Positions 8,452 to 19,900 of a stretch of DNA of 64,000 nucleotides are shown here, in pieces. The notes below the pieces were generated by a model that was given only the letters and a program-made list of their open reading frames with translations, was not told the origin of the DNA and did no database searches. Each line of letters opens with the position of its first letter. Within the stretch, counting starts at the first letter, position 1. The stretch comes from Candidatus Peregrinibacteria bacterium GW2011_GWA2_33_10 (lineage in GTDB: Bacteria; Patescibacteriota; Gracilibacteria; UBA1369; GWC2-33-13): NCBI GenBank assembly GCA_000989565.1, contig LBOO01000010.1, forward strand, positions 24,819 through 88,818. The letters are read 5' to 3'. The position numbers and the translations under genes are program-made.

Positions 8452-10290
8452 ATGCAGAGACTTGATAATCATTTAAGGTTAGATGAGGCAAATGGTTTGA
8501 TTGCAAAAGAACAGCTGTATTTTATTGTTGGTTTATCAAATGGGATAAATGAAAATCCTGAGCAGAATCTTTATTTGCCTTTTGATATGGTTAGGTATTT
8601 GGATTATTTGGCCAGAAATGATGGTTTGATTATGCTTTTTGATGCTCCGAATATTGGAGGTGGATTGCCTGATTCTGTATGGGAAAAAGCGTGCGGAGAC
8701 ATGCGAAATAGAATTCAGTGTTTGATAGATGCTTTTGAATTTAAGGAATTAAAAGTCTTGAAAGCTTCCGAAGCTATTGATAAAGACAGATTTATTGAAA
8801 CTTTTGAGTCGGTAAGAAAAATTGTAATTCAGAATAGTGATATCGCTGAAAAAATGTGGCAAATAGTTCCTCCCAGCGCGAGATTAAGCGAGAATTTGGA
8901 TGCAAAATGTAAAATCAGTAATTTGACTAGTGAGGAAAAAGAAAGAGCGTTTAAGCTAATGGAATATGAAATGCAACATGTGGCGGCAATTTTAGCTAAT
9001 GATGGGACAAAAATCTTGCATGGCAGATCTGAAGAAAGAAGCGCGCAAATAGTTAAAATTTTGGCTGAAAATTTTTCAGATGAAACTTCATGCTTAAAAT
9101 GGCAAGGTAATATCATGAATCCTTCAGAATTAAAAGATAGGAGACTGGACCCTGAAAAATATCCTTTACCATATCGTCTCGCAGATATTAAGTCAGTGGA
9201 AGAAATCAATTATTTTATTTTGAGTTTTGGTCAAATACCTTTAATTCCTTCAATTCATCTTGGCGACTCTATTTTTGAATTATCTCGTTTAGGTAAAAAA
9301 GATTTGATTAGAAAATATTTATTAAATAATTTCAGATCTGAAAATGATAAAATTTTAATTGATCAACTGGATTTTGAGATAATGAAAGATTGTTATATTT
9401 TGGCGAGTTTTCTGGTTAATAAAATAATCTGGCCTGTTGAGAGAAAAAAACTGGAAAAAATAAAAGAAAACTCTGATCCTGTTTTGGAATCCAAAGCTAT
9501 GTTACAGGTTTTGAATATTCAGAGTGATATTTGTTTATCACCTTTTTTTAAAACAATAATTGAAAAAGTCATGCCGACCTATTATGGAAAATGCGATATG
9601 TCGGATCTCAAAGTTTATTTAAAATGGTTAATAGAGGGTATTGTCGGTCCGTTTTCAATTTGTCCCGATTCTTTTGAAAGAGATATGTTGCAACATTGTA
9701 TTTATCAATTATCGGATATTTATAATATCTTGGGAGGGGACGAACTTGAACTTAGCAAAAATCCCAACTGGATAAATATTTTTTTTGAGATTGATGCTGA
9801 CTTAAATCATGGAAAATTAACCTCCGTTTTAATGAATAACGCGGTTTCAATGAAAAATGTGCCGGAAATACGCACTCAAGAATCAGAAAATTTAAAATAC
9901 ATAGCGGGCGTTAATTATTTTGACATGCAATTTGATAATATTTCTTTTCTTAGCCCTCTTGACATGAAACTTCCTGAGAATAGAGAGTTGAGAAAAACTT
10001 TCCTGTTGCATATTTTGATGCCTTATTTTAATAAAACCAATCCCGGGGTTATTTCTTTATTGAATAGATCTTTGGGTACTTCTACGGAACAGATGACTAT
10101 TTCTTTATTTTTTGAAAACTTTCTAAGCAATTTTTGTAAAAATATTGCCGCTAAAAATGGTATGAGCTTGAATGTATTAAAAATTATTTGCAACTGCGCC
10201 TTAAGAGATCATACTTTAAATTCCGGATATTGGGATTATCTATGTTTTTTGTCAGGTATTGATTCTTTATCTCAAGATGAAATTGTATGA
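8452..10290 (+). CDS. Hypothetical 612-aa protein
   Basis: Long ORF with consensus promoter, divergent from the radical SAM cassette. No confident family assignment. Confidence 0.7.
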   Translation: MQRLDNHLRLDEANGLIAKEQLYFIVGLSNGINENPEQNLYLPFDMVRYLDYLARNDGLIMLFDAPNIGGGLPDSVWEKACGDMRNRIQCLIDAFEFKELKVLKASEAIDKDRFIETFESVRKIVIQNSDIAEKMWQIVPPSARLSENLDAKCKISNLTSEEKERAFKLMEYEMQHVAAILANDGTKILHGRSEERSAQIVKILAENFSDETSCLKWQGNIMNPSELKDRRLDPEKYPLPYRLADIKSVEEINYFILSFGQIPLIPSIHLGDSIFELSRLGKKDLIRKYLLNNFRSENDKILIDQLDFEIMKDCYILASFLVNKIIWPVERKKLEKIKENSDPVLESKAMLQVLNIQSDICLSPFFKTIIEKVMPTYYGKCDMSDLKVYLKWLIEGIVGPFSICPDSFERDMLQHCIYQLSDIYNILGGDELELSKNPNWINIFFEIDADLNHGKLTSVLMNNAVSMKNVPEIRTQESENLKYIAGVNYFDMQFDNISFLSPLDMKLPENRELRKTFLLHILMPYFNKTNPGVISLLNRSLGTSTEQMTISLFFENFLSNFCKNIAAKNGMSLNVLKIICNCALRDHTLNSGYWDYLCFLSGIDSLSQDEIV

Positions 10291-10299
10291 AAAAAAAAT

Positions 10300-11070
10300 T
10301 CAGTTATTGGTTTTATTCGTAAATTCTCTGATTATCTGAAAAACAGTTCTCATGTTATCGGCAATTAATCGGTTTTCAATGATTACGCCACTCATGTCTT
10401 TTGGATCGTATGACCAGAAAGCCGTTTTGTCGCCATAAATCGCAGTGGTTAGAGTAAAGGGGAATTTTTGAAAATCGACAAATATGAATTCGTCGTAGCT
10501 TTCAGAGGCGATTTTTTTATATTCTCGAGCTTTTTCACCGTCATTTAAAATTATTTTATTTTTATTTTTATGCTTGTTACATGTAGGTATGTAAACATTG
10601 TAGGTGTATTCTCGAATTTTCGGGTGCATCATGTTGTGTCCGGAAATGTATAAAACTGTTTGATCTTTAGTCGCAAAGTCGTCAAGCATACGGCAAAGTC
10701 CTTCGATGCCTTCGAAATAAAGCACATTCGATTTATTGATTTTTGACTGTTTAATTGTATTTAAGATAGGAATGAATGTTTGGGAATCATTAATTAATTT
10801 TTGGACTTTTGCTTTTTTCTCCAACAGTTTATATTCGAGTAATTCGGGATTGATACAGTTAAAATATATAACTTTTTTGCGTTGAATTTTGCCGGCAAAT
10901 CCTTTTTTTATCAGTTCTTCAAATATAAATCTTGTTGTGGTTCTCGGAAGATTTAATTTTTTGGCAATTATACTCGCGGGCTGGGAACCGTATTTTAAAG
11001 AAGCAAGATATATTTCAATTTCTTTATTATTTAAGTCAAAATTTTTGAGAAATGATCTTAAGTTGAGCAT
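10300..11070 (-). CDS. TrmB-family-like transcriptional regulator
   Basis: N-terminal HTH 'FDLNNKEIEIYLASLKYGSQPASIIAKKLNLPRTTTRFIFEELIKKGF', coiled linker, 'VLYFEGIEGLCRMLDDF'. Confidence 0.75.
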   Translation of the reverse strand: MLNLRSFLKNFDLNNKEIEIYLASLKYGSQPASIIAKKLNLPRTTTRFIFEELIKKGFAGKIQRKKVIYFNCINPELLEYKLLEKKAKVQKLINDSQTFIPILNTIKQSKINKSNVLYFEGIEGLCRMLDDFATKDQTVLYISGHNMMHPKIREYTYNVYIPTCNKHKNKNKIILNDGEKAREYKKIASESYDEFIFVDFQKFPFTLTTAIYGDKTAFWSYDPKDMSGVIIENRLIADNMRTVFQIIREFTNKTNN

Positions 11071-11198
11071 GTATAAATTTTACCAAAGCAGTATATAATA
11101 ATTACCAATTATGTCAATACTTTTGTCTTGGTTCTAATCATATAATTATAGTATGATTATCTATTAAAAAATTCGTTGTTTATTTTAACTTTTTATTT

Positions 11199-13418
11199 AT
11201 GAGAAATATTCAGGGAGAATTGGATAATAACATTATTCCATTTCCGATTCCGAAAACCAAGGCATTAAATCCCGACGCTTATTATAAAAAGGAGGAACCG
11301 AAAGATGAGTTAGGCGACGAGATGATTGACTTTATTGAAGATGCGGATTCATATAGAATCTCTTCTATCAATTCAGAAAATTTTAAAGATTTTTATCACT
11401 TCTTGATAAAGGGAAGTTTACAAAAAAATGATCATCCGATGTTAATTCAAACTTTAGATAGATTAGAGAAAATAATGGATGTGATCGAATATGCAAACCA
11501 AGGAAGAGATGAGGATAAAAAGATTTATTTATTTAATTTACTTTTTGAAGCCAATAATCTGAAAGCAGAATCGGATATTGATCACTCCCTTATTTTCGGT
11601 AGAGAAAAACTGCGGAACATTACCAAGCTGGAACAATATTTACTGGCATATAGAGATTTAATCCATGCATACTTAAAAGAAGATGAGAGTTCTATGCAAT
11701 TAATCAATAACTCTTTAAAAAAATGCCGAAAATTACAATTCAGAATTGAACTTTCCATGATTTTTACAAAAATCAGATATTATTTACAAACAAGCGGCGC
11801 GTTCGCATCCCTTTTGTTTGTTGATGATATAGATAGAATTATAAAACCGGCTCCTCAATCATTCAATTTTGAAGAATTGAGTGGCAATATCGAAATTCCT
11901 CAATTGAACGAAATTGATCTGCAAGAATCAGATTGGAACGCTCTTCATGCGGAACATAAAGAACTATTTTCGACTTTTTTGCAATTGGAAGACATGCCTA
12001 AAGAGAGTTTAGTGAAACCTTTCTCGGTTGTATCATTGAGCATTAAACAAGGGAACGGGATAACTCAAGCCATTTATTCATATTTAATCAAGCATTTTGA
12101 TGAGAATTCGGTGTTAAAATTTTTTAATCAAAAAAGTATTTTAGATATTTTAAATCCTTTAATTATTGAAAGACCTGACACGTGGCAAGATGGAAAATTA
12201 CCAAAAATCGTAAGAGCCGGTGATAACTTTAAAATTAATCAAGACGCTCTTTTTGATGCAGTGAAAATATTGGAGAAAAATCCAAACAAGGCTTTTGTCC
12301 GGAAAGAAGTTGATAAGAAACCTGAGTCGAAGATGAGCGATGATTTTGAAAAGTTTAAGGGTGTATTTTTCGAAGACACAAATGATGGCATAAATGTCGG
12401 CAATAAGGATTCAATAGATAAAGCTTTTTTTCTTGATGAAAATAATAACCCCATACCAACAAAAGAAGTGAGGAGGCCTGAATTCTCGAAAACCGAGAAA
12501 CTTAATGATCAAATGTCAGATGATAATCCGACAACACATGTGTCTGCTCGGCACATAATCGGAGATTCTCAGCATTCCTTATTTGGATCCAATAAAGTGG
12601 ATTTAAAAAAACCTTCCCCCTTAAGAATTGACATGGATAATTATAATCAAACACTGGCTATGTTATACGCGAATTCAGATGGTCCCGAAAACTTGAAAAA
12701 ATTTCCTTCTGTGAGGCAATACTTTGTGGATCAACTTTCAACTTGCCCATCTTATATATCTTTATCCAAGAATATTGATGCCAATTTGATGTCCGGAATT
12801 TTTATCGATTATTTCATTGAGCTTTTAAGTAAAAATTACGGAACAAATCATGCAAATTATGATATAGATTCTTTGAGAAATTTTTTTGACACTGATAAAA
12901 ATTCCCAAAAATGGCTATGGAATAATTTAAATAAATATCTGGAAAAAAACTCTGTAATTGGCATGAATGGAGATAGAGTTATTAATTTTCCCGGATTTCA
13001 GCAAGATATTTTAGGGAATGTGATGAAGGAATCAAAAAGTTATTATGAGAAGAAAATGGAATCGCAAAGTCCCAAAGGCGGAGTACGTAACTTTTTCGGA
13101 AAAATTTTTAAGCGTAAAGAGGCTGAACCTGTGGCAATGACAAATGCTGATCCATTGGAGATTATTATTCCTGAAGGAGAAAGAGATACTATGGAATATT
13201 TATCACGAATTTATGATTTCGGTATTTTATACAATGCCAGAGCTTTAAGTAACTTGAAAAATAATGATCCGAAAACTCACAGTCAATTAATGGAAATTAA
13301 ATTTATTATAGAAAAAAGTCGGCAAAATCATGATTCCGGTAAACCTGTTGTACACATACCTTATCATTTAAAGCAGATATTTTATGATGTAATTAAGAAA
13401 AAAAATATTCGCGCTTGA
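11199..13418 (+). CDS. Hypothetical protein, paralog of 13480..15285
   Basis: Shares 'KGNGITQAIYSYLIKHFDENSVLKFFNQKSILDILNPLI..PDTW' and the 'WLWNNLNKYLEKNSVIGMNGDRVINFPGFQQDIL' block with the next gene. Confidence 0.75.
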   Translation: MRNIQGELDNNIIPFPIPKTKALNPDAYYKKEEPKDELGDEMIDFIEDADSYRISSINSENFKDFYHFLIKGSLQKNDHPMLIQTLDRLEKIMDVIEYANQGRDEDKKIYLFNLLFEANNLKAESDIDHSLIFGREKLRNITKLEQYLLAYRDLIHAYLKEDESSMQLINNSLKKCRKLQFRIELSMIFTKIRYYLQTSGAFASLLFVDDIDRIIKPAPQSFNFEELSGNIEIPQLNEIDLQESDWNALHAEHKELFSTFLQLEDMPKESLVKPFSVVSLSIKQGNGITQAIYSYLIKHFDENSVLKFFNQKSILDILNPLIIERPDTWQDGKLPKIVRAGDNFKINQDALFDAVKILEKNPNKAFVRKEVDKKPESKMSDDFEKFKGVFFEDTNDGINVGNKDSIDKAFFLDENNNPIPTKEVRRPEFSKTEKLNDQMSDDNPTTHVSARHIIGDSQHSLFGSNKVDLKKPSPLRIDMDNYNQTLAMLYANSDGPENLKKFPSVRQYFVDQLSTCPSYISLSKNIDANLMSGIFIDYFIELLSKNYGTNHANYDIDSLRNFFDTDKNSQKWLWNNLNKYLEKNSVIGMNGDRVINFPGFQQDILGNVMKESKSYYEKKMESQSPKGGVRNFFGKIFKRKEAEPVAMTNADPLEIIIPEGERDTMEYLSRIYDFGILYNARALSNLKNNDPKTHSQLMEIKFIIEKSRQNHDSGKPVVHIPYHLKQIFYDVIKKKNIRA

Positions 13419-13479
13419 TTTTTATACAGATAATTTCGGATTATATTGCAAGTTTTTAAACAATCAATTACTTTAATAT

Positions 13480-15285
13480 ATGTCAGATAATAATATTTAT
13501 TTAGATGAAAATTATAAAAACTCGGTACACGCTTCTTCTCCTGATGATGATGATAAATTCGGTTTTTTTATAAATGAAAAAAAAGATCCAGAGAATGGCG
13601 ATACTAAAAACGCTATTTTGGATGATGATACAGGCTTTTTCGAAGATTCCAATAAATTCGATGCTTATGTTGAATTTAATAATACTGTTCAGAATCTTAA
13701 ATTGGAAAAAATTGAAAATACTGATTTAATAAATGATTTAATCAGAAAAGGCACTGAATTGGGTGATAGTGAAATCCTCAAAGCCAGCTTGGATAAGTTG
13801 AATAATTTTAAAAGATTTTTCGATATCGTTCGGCAAAAAGGTTTAGGTTATCTAAAGCCATATTTGGATACACCTCCAGACCTCGAGATTGATGAAGAAA
13901 ACGATTATTTGATAATTCCGGGCCGGAAAAAAATTTTAGAAATCAGAGAATTTCAAAGGAGATTAAATAATTATAAAAATCTTATTAGTGTATATGCTTA
14001 TGAACAAATAAGCGCCATTAAATTAATTGAAGAACAAATAAAAAAATGTGAAAAAGTTATAAGTAAAATCGAAATCAGAAGAAAAATCACCAAGTATAGA
14101 TACGCGATTCAAACGAGCATCGCCGTAGGAATAGCTTTGGCAGTTCCGGCGGATAATAAAACTGTCTTTGAAAGACCGGCTTCCGCTTATGTAGAACGCG
14201 TTGACATGGATTTCGGGCCTCAAACCTTGCCGGAAGATTTAGAGCCGGAAAATGAATATGCCGCCGAAAAAACATTTTTAAAAATTGCTCAAGGAAAAGG
14301 TATAACGCAAACCATTGAAGATCATTTAAAAAAGAAATACGATCCTAATCTTTTGAATGATTTTTTCAATCAAAAAAGAATTTTAGCCATTTTAGATCCT
14401 TTAATCGGAGACAAGCCCGATGCGTGGAATGAAAAATTGCCGAATAATGTCAAACCAACGGATAAATTTTCATTTGATGACAAAGGTGCGGATGATGCTT
14501 TAAATAAATTTATCAAATCTCAAGAGCAGAAAAAGCATTTCGTGGTTCAAAGAGAAAGGCCTAGTTTTAAAGCAAAAGCAAGTGATTTGAAGGAAAAAAA
14601 ATCATTACCCCAAAAATTTTCCGATGATACAATTAAAAGTGAAAAAACTGATCAGGAGCAAGAAAGTACGCAAAAAAATGCCGGCAAATTCCAAGCATCT
14701 GAGCCATCTATTGCGAGGCCGAAAATTGATGACAATGAATATTTTCGATCTAATGGGACGGTAAGAATTGATCGTGCAGTCTATTATAAAAATTTGGCAA
14801 TGGCGAAACACGCAGGTTATGAAGGTAATTTTCCGAATTCCGTTGAATATTTTTCTAATCAATTATTAACGAGAAACCCAAAATTCGTGGTTCTTCCTCA
14901 TTATACAACTCAAACTTTTGTTTCAGGCGTGCTAATGGACTTTACAAAAAATTTATATGATGGAAATTCAGGAATTGATCTTTCAAAAATTGACCGTGGG
15001 AGAACGCTTCAGCAGTTACGAAGTTTTCAAAGTTTATTGGCCAATAATAAAGAAGCGCAGAATTGGCTTTGGAAGCAGCTGGAATTTTATTTGGAAAAAA
15101 ATCAATCTATTGGCAAAGACGGAGATATTGTCATAAATTGGACAAGCTTCCAAACTGATATTTTGGAAGAATTGATTAGTAAATCATGCGATTATTTGGA
15201 AAAATTTCAGAAAAACGCAGATCAAAAATACAATTCAGGTCTTTTTGGTCGTGTAAAAAGTTTCTTTGAAAAAAGATTTGTTTAA
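13480..15285 (+). CDS. Hypothetical protein, paralog of 11199..13418
   Basis: 'QGKGITQTIEDHLKKKYDPNLLNDFFNQKRILAILDPLIGDKPDAW' and 'WLWKQLEFYLEKNQSIGKDGDIVINWTSFQTDIL' match the upstream gene. Confidence 0.75.
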   Translation: MSDNNIYLDENYKNSVHASSPDDDDKFGFFINEKKDPENGDTKNAILDDDTGFFEDSNKFDAYVEFNNTVQNLKLEKIENTDLINDLIRKGTELGDSEILKASLDKLNNFKRFFDIVRQKGLGYLKPYLDTPPDLEIDEENDYLIIPGRKKILEIREFQRRLNNYKNLISVYAYEQISAIKLIEEQIKKCEKVISKIEIRRKITKYRYAIQTSIAVGIALAVPADNKTVFERPASAYVERVDMDFGPQTLPEDLEPENEYAAEKTFLKIAQGKGITQTIEDHLKKKYDPNLLNDFFNQKRILAILDPLIGDKPDAWNEKLPNNVKPTDKFSFDDKGADDALNKFIKSQEQKKHFVVQRERPSFKAKASDLKEKKSLPQKFSDDTIKSEKTDQEQESTQKNAGKFQASEPSIARPKIDDNEYFRSNGTVRIDRAVYYKNLAMAKHAGYEGNFPNSVEYFSNQLLTRNPKFVVLPHYTTQTFVSGVLMDFTKNLYDGNSGIDLSKIDRGRTLQQLRSFQSLLANNKEAQNWLWKQLEFYLEKNQSIGKDGDIVINWTSFQTDILEELISKSCDYLEKFQKNADQKYNSGLFGRVKSFFEKRFV

Positions 15286-15971
15286 ATATGCCAGCCTTTC
15301 TTTTCTAATGCTCTATCTGCCGCTTGCACTTCGGCTTTTTGCTTGCTCGGACCTTCACCCGTGGAGATTAATTCATCGCCCAAATACGCGCCCATCGTAA
15401 AAATTTTACTGTGATCCGGACCTTCTTCACTTTCCAGCCGGTATTCAGGGGTAATCGCGAGTTTTTCTTGGGCCATTTCTTGAAACAATGATTTGGCGTC
15501 TATATGTTTTTTTTGTTCAATGATTTCCTCCAAATATTTGATAATGAATTGATTTATAAATTCCTTGGCAACTTCATACTTTTTATCCAAATAAATCGCG
15601 CCAATGAATGCTTCCAAAGTATTCGCAAGCAAATAATTCTTTTTTCTTCCTCCTGAATTTTCTTCGCCACGGCTTAAAAATAAATATTTGCCCAACTGCA
15701 ATTCATTTGCCACTTTTGCCAGATGTTCGCCTTTAACCAAAGCGCTTCGCCAATTTGTCAATTCTCCTTCAGCATTTTTGTAATTTAAATATAAAAATTC
15801 CGTGACCACCAGTTCCAATACGGCATCGCCCAAAAATTCCAATCTTTCATTGTCTTCCAAATCATTATTTGAGATTTCATTCAAATATGATTTATGAATA
15901 AATACATTTTCCAATAATTTTCGATTGGTGAATTTGATATTAATTTTTTGTTCTAATTCTTGATATTTCAC
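15282..15971 (-). CDS. rnc: Ribonuclease III
   Basis: 'NERLEFLGDAVLELVVTEFLY' signature and C-terminal dsRBD. Confidence 0.95.
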   Translation of the reverse strand: MKYQELEQKINIKFTNRKLLENVFIHKSYLNEISNNDLEDNERLEFLGDAVLELVVTEFLYLNYKNAEGELTNWRSALVKGEHLAKVANELQLGKYLFLSRGEENSGGRKKNYLLANTLEAFIGAIYLDKKYEVAKEFINQFIIKYLEEIIEQKKHIDAKSLFQEMAQEKLAITPEYRLESEEGPDHSKIFTMGAYLGDELISTGEGPSKQKAEVQAADRALEKKGWHI

Positions 15972-15988
15972 AAATTTATGGATGATTA

Positions 15989-16333
15989 TTATATCTTCTT
16001 TTTATTTATTTTTGTTTTATAATCTTCATAAATGGAACTAAGTACTCCGTTGATAAATTTCGGTGAATTGTCTCCTCCATATTGCTTGGCGATTTCTATA
16101 GCTTCATTTATAGCAACCAGAGGCGGTATATCATCTGAATACAGAATCTCATAAATTCCCATTTTGAGAATATTTCTATCTATAATGGCAATTTTTTCAA
16201 GAGGCCATTGCGGCGCGTGAGCTATAATTTCTTTTACCAAACTTTCGTTCATTCGTAAAATTCCATCAAGTAGAGTTTTTGAAAAGGTTTTATCGAGATT
16301 TTGAAAAATTGAATCTTCTAAAATGTAATCCAA
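15989..16333 (-). CDS. nusB: Transcription antitermination factor NusB
   Basis: '[33 protein letters not shown]'. Confidence 0.9.
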   Translation of the reverse strand: MDYILEDSIFQNLDKTFSKTLLDGILRMNESLVKEIIAHAPQWPLEKIAIIDRNILKMGIYEILYSDDIPPLVAINEAIEIAKQYGGDNSPKFINGVLSSIYEDYKTKINKKKI

Positions 16334-16340
16334 TAATTGT

Positions 16341-16580
16341 TCAGGGTTTACTTTGTTGTCCCTTTTCGATTTCTTTGGATTTGTTTATTATTTGCTTTCC
16401 TTTGTATGTTCCACATGAAGCGCATACTTTGTGCAATAATTTAGGTGTTGCGCATGTTGGGCAATTCTCCAACCTTACGGTATTATTAAGCCTCTTAATA
16501 ACACTATTTTTAAACTCAGCATATCTGCGGGATGTACGTCCTTTTGAAGTTTTTTTCTTTGGTACTGGATGTTTAGCCAT
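16341..16580 (-). CDS. rpmF: 50S ribosomal protein L32
   Basis: '[24 protein letters not shown]' plus CPTC...CASC zinc knuckle. Confidence 0.95.
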   Translation of the reverse strand: MAKHPVPKKKTSKGRTSRRYAEFKNSVIKRLNNTVRLENCPTCATPKLLHKVCASCGTYKGKQIINKSKEIEKGQQSKP

Positions 16581-16665
16581 TTTTTAAAAGTTAAATTCTG
16601 AATTTAAGTTAATTCTTATCGGCAAAATTTTACTGAACTTTGAGATAAAATGCAAATATTATTTT

Positions 16666-16827
16666 TTAAACATTATTATTTGCGCAATTTTCCAAATTTA
16701 TTGAACCTTTTTTTTGAATTAACCGAGCTTTCAAATTTTGCGTTTGGATAGCCGCAATTAAGATTAAACCGGTTACTAAGATTGATATGATAATTAATCC
16801 GAATTTTTGTTTTAATGCTTTTTTCAT
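16666..16827 (-). CDS. Small single-TM protein, N-terminally similar to the leader of 16953..20045
   Basis: 'LIIISILVTGLILIAAIQTQNLKARL' vs 'AVLTFSLVLATAIQTENLKTQV' in the adjacent gene. Likely start 16827. Confidence 0.5.
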   Translation of the reverse strand: MKKALKQKFGLIIISILVTGLILIAAIQTQNLKARLIQKKGSINLENCANNNV

Positions 16828-16894
16828 ATATTTTGTTTTTATTTTTCTTAAAAAAGATTTAATATAATACATCTTCTTTAAATTTAAGTCAATT

Positions 16895-16925
16895 AAAAAG
16901 GCCCCGTTTTTATCGGGGCCTTTTT
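16895..16925. terminator. Bidirectional intrinsic terminator
   Basis: aaaaaggccccg-tttttat-cggggccttttt, downstream of the minus-strand S-layer-like gene. Confidence 0.9.
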
Positions 16926-16952
16926 GTTACTCTTTAATATCAGAAGTTAATT

Positions 16953-19900
16953 TCAGGGAGTAGGAAGAGGGTTAACTCCACGTTCTTCCAACAAATTAGC
17001 AGCTTCCATTCTATCCAATACAGCAGCTAATTGAGCTCTGTTTACGATTCCGTAAATGTCAGCTTTTACACCATTATCCGTGTCTTGACCGGTGATGATA
17101 CCATAGAAATTAAGTGCTCCGATTGCTTGACAGTAAGGCAAGTCAGCCTCGTTCGCACAATCCGAGAAAATTTCTTTTACGTCATCAACACTTAAGTCAC
17201 CTGCTACATCTTGCATGCCATAAGCACTTACAAGTAATTGAGCTAATTGACCTCTTGTGGCGGCGTTGAAGTAATTTGTTTGAGAATTACAATTTGTCCA
17301 ACCATTGTCTTCACAAGTTCGGATATTACCTTTTGCCCAAGCCGGAGCATTTTCAGGATTTGTCGGCTCGCCAGTTTGGTCTTTTCCGTATTTATCACGA
17401 ACGATAGTTGTAATTACTTCAGCTAAAGCTGCAGGATCGCCCGGAGCAAAGCTTTTATCGGTATAATCATTTTCAATTTCTTTACCTTTGATCATACCCA
17501 ATTGGCTCATAGCATTTGCTGACTTGTAATACCAGTCATCAATTTTTACATCGCCAAAATCAGTTAATCCTTCTTCAACAGCATATTTTTGTTCTTCGTT
17601 CTTTAATTTTATAATTGCTGATTTTGCTGTTGTTAAACAATTGATATCTTCTTTAGCGACACAAGCTTCGATTTCAACACGTTTGGCTTCGATTTTAGAA
17701 GCCATTTCGTCGTTAATCGGATTTAATTTAGCCAATTCCGTAGTAGCTCCATCAAATTGTGTTTTTAATTTTTTGTTCTCTGAAGCCAATTCTTCGTTGG
17801 CTGATTCCAATTCGGCAATTTTTTGAGCCATTTCGCTCATTCTTTTACCGATTTCATCTACTTTTCCGGTATCACCGACAGCTAGAACATTTTCCATTAA
17901 ATTAGTATGTTTCTGTTCCAATGCTGATTTAACCTGTTGATTTGTGATTGTCGCTACAGTTTCAACCAAGCTGGAAACAACACTTTGGGTCATTTGTTCA
18001 ACTTGTTGCAACATTTGAGCCATTTTGGCTTCAAACATCGCATTCAATTGTTGTTCAAATTGTTCAAAACTGACTGCTCTTGATGATTCTCCTGAATCAC
18101 CTTCTTCAAACATGTATCCAAATTTATCTTGAATTTGTTCATTATACATGCCTTCTTGATTTTTCATAGGGTAGCCCATTCCGGCTCCGCCTGAGATCTG
18201 CATCAAAGCGCGTTCGAAGTTTTCTTTGATAAATCCGGCTGAACGCATTGCTTCTTCAGCGCAGCCAAAATCTTCTACTGCTATACATTTTTCAGCTTCA
18301 TTGGATAATCTTTTTGCTTTATCCAAAATTTTAATTAATGCATCTGTATTTTTGCCTTTTGCTTGTAAATCAGAGATAATTCCTTCTCCTTCAGCTATTC
18401 CGCTCTTTAAATCTTTTACCCATCTAGAAATATCTTTGCCCATTCTGACATCTTTTACAGATTCATGAAGGTTTTTCACTTGTTCCCACATATCTCCCAT
18501 TTCCCAACGAGCATCATCAAATGCTGTTCTTACTGTATCGCCGTCTCCGCTATTGAATGCTTCTTCAATTGAAGTTACAAAAGCAGTACAAGTTTCCACT
18601 ATTTTTTTAGCGGCTTCAGCATCTGCGCCTTCTTTTACAGCTCTACCTGTTTCTTTTTCAATATTTTTACATTCTCGTACAAAGTTTTCTTTTTCACGAG
18701 ACATGTTTGCCAGCATCTCGAAACTTTGGAAAGACTGCCACATATCTTGGCGGCTCCAATTAAGTTCGTCTCTGCCTCCTTGGCATTCCTGCATTTGAGA
18801 CATATATTCCATCTGATCATAACAAGATTTTACAGTGTTAACTACGGCCTCAAAGTCAGTTAATTTAGTTTGAAAAGCGGCAATGGCTGAATTATCTGAG
18901 CCAAGTTGTTTTGCCATTTTTTCAAGCATTCTTTTCCATGTTTTCAAATCGTTTGCATTCTCGCGTTCAACTTCTTTTTTCATTCTTTCAATATCTTTTT
19001 GAGCTCTTGGATCTTCAGAAATTTTTGGTCCGTTTTGGTCAAAATTTCCTTGCTCAAAATTTGGACCTTGCCATTGCTGTCCTTCTTTTCCATTGTTAAA
19101 ATTGTAATTTCCCCATGGATCATTTGTCATTGGAGGATTCATTCCAGGCTGCCCCGGCATTCCAGGTTGAGTTGGAGCTCCATATTGAGGATTCATAGTA
19201 TTATTCATGGCTTGTTCACAACTCATGTTTGGAGGAAAACATGGAGCATCTGTTACGTTTCCACACCATGTACCGCCATTAGCAGAACATTCTTCCTGAT
19301 CCATATACATCCAATCAGTACCGGCATCCGGATATTTTTGATCGGGATATTGCTGTCCAGGTTGTGTACCGTTTGGATATTGTTGTCCAGGGTATGGTTG
19401 TGGTTGTGTACCGTTCGGATATTGTTGTCCAGGGTATGGTTGTGGTTGTGTACCGTTCGGATATTGTTGTCCAGGGTATGGTTGATAAGGTTGTGTACCA
19501 TTTGGATAAGGTTGACCATTTGGTTGTGTGCCGTTTGGATATTGTTGTCCAGGCTGTGTGCCGCTTTGTTGATCACAGTGTACCTGACCATCAGGTGTTT
19601 TATAACAACCTGGAGGAACTCCTTGTTGATCCATTGGATATTGTTGTCCAGGATATGGTTGATAAGGCTGTTGGCCGTTTGGATATGGCTGTCCGTTTGG
19701 TTGTGTACCATTTGGATAAGGTTGTCCATTTGGAGGTGGCATTTGTCCGTCCGGTGGTGGTGGCATGTTGCCATTCGGTGGTGGTGGCATATTGCCATCC
19801 GGTGGTGGTGGCATATTGCCGTCCGGTGGTGGTGGCATATTGCCGTCCGGTGGTGGTGGCATATTGCCGTCCGGTGGTGGTGGCATTTGTCCCTCAGGTG

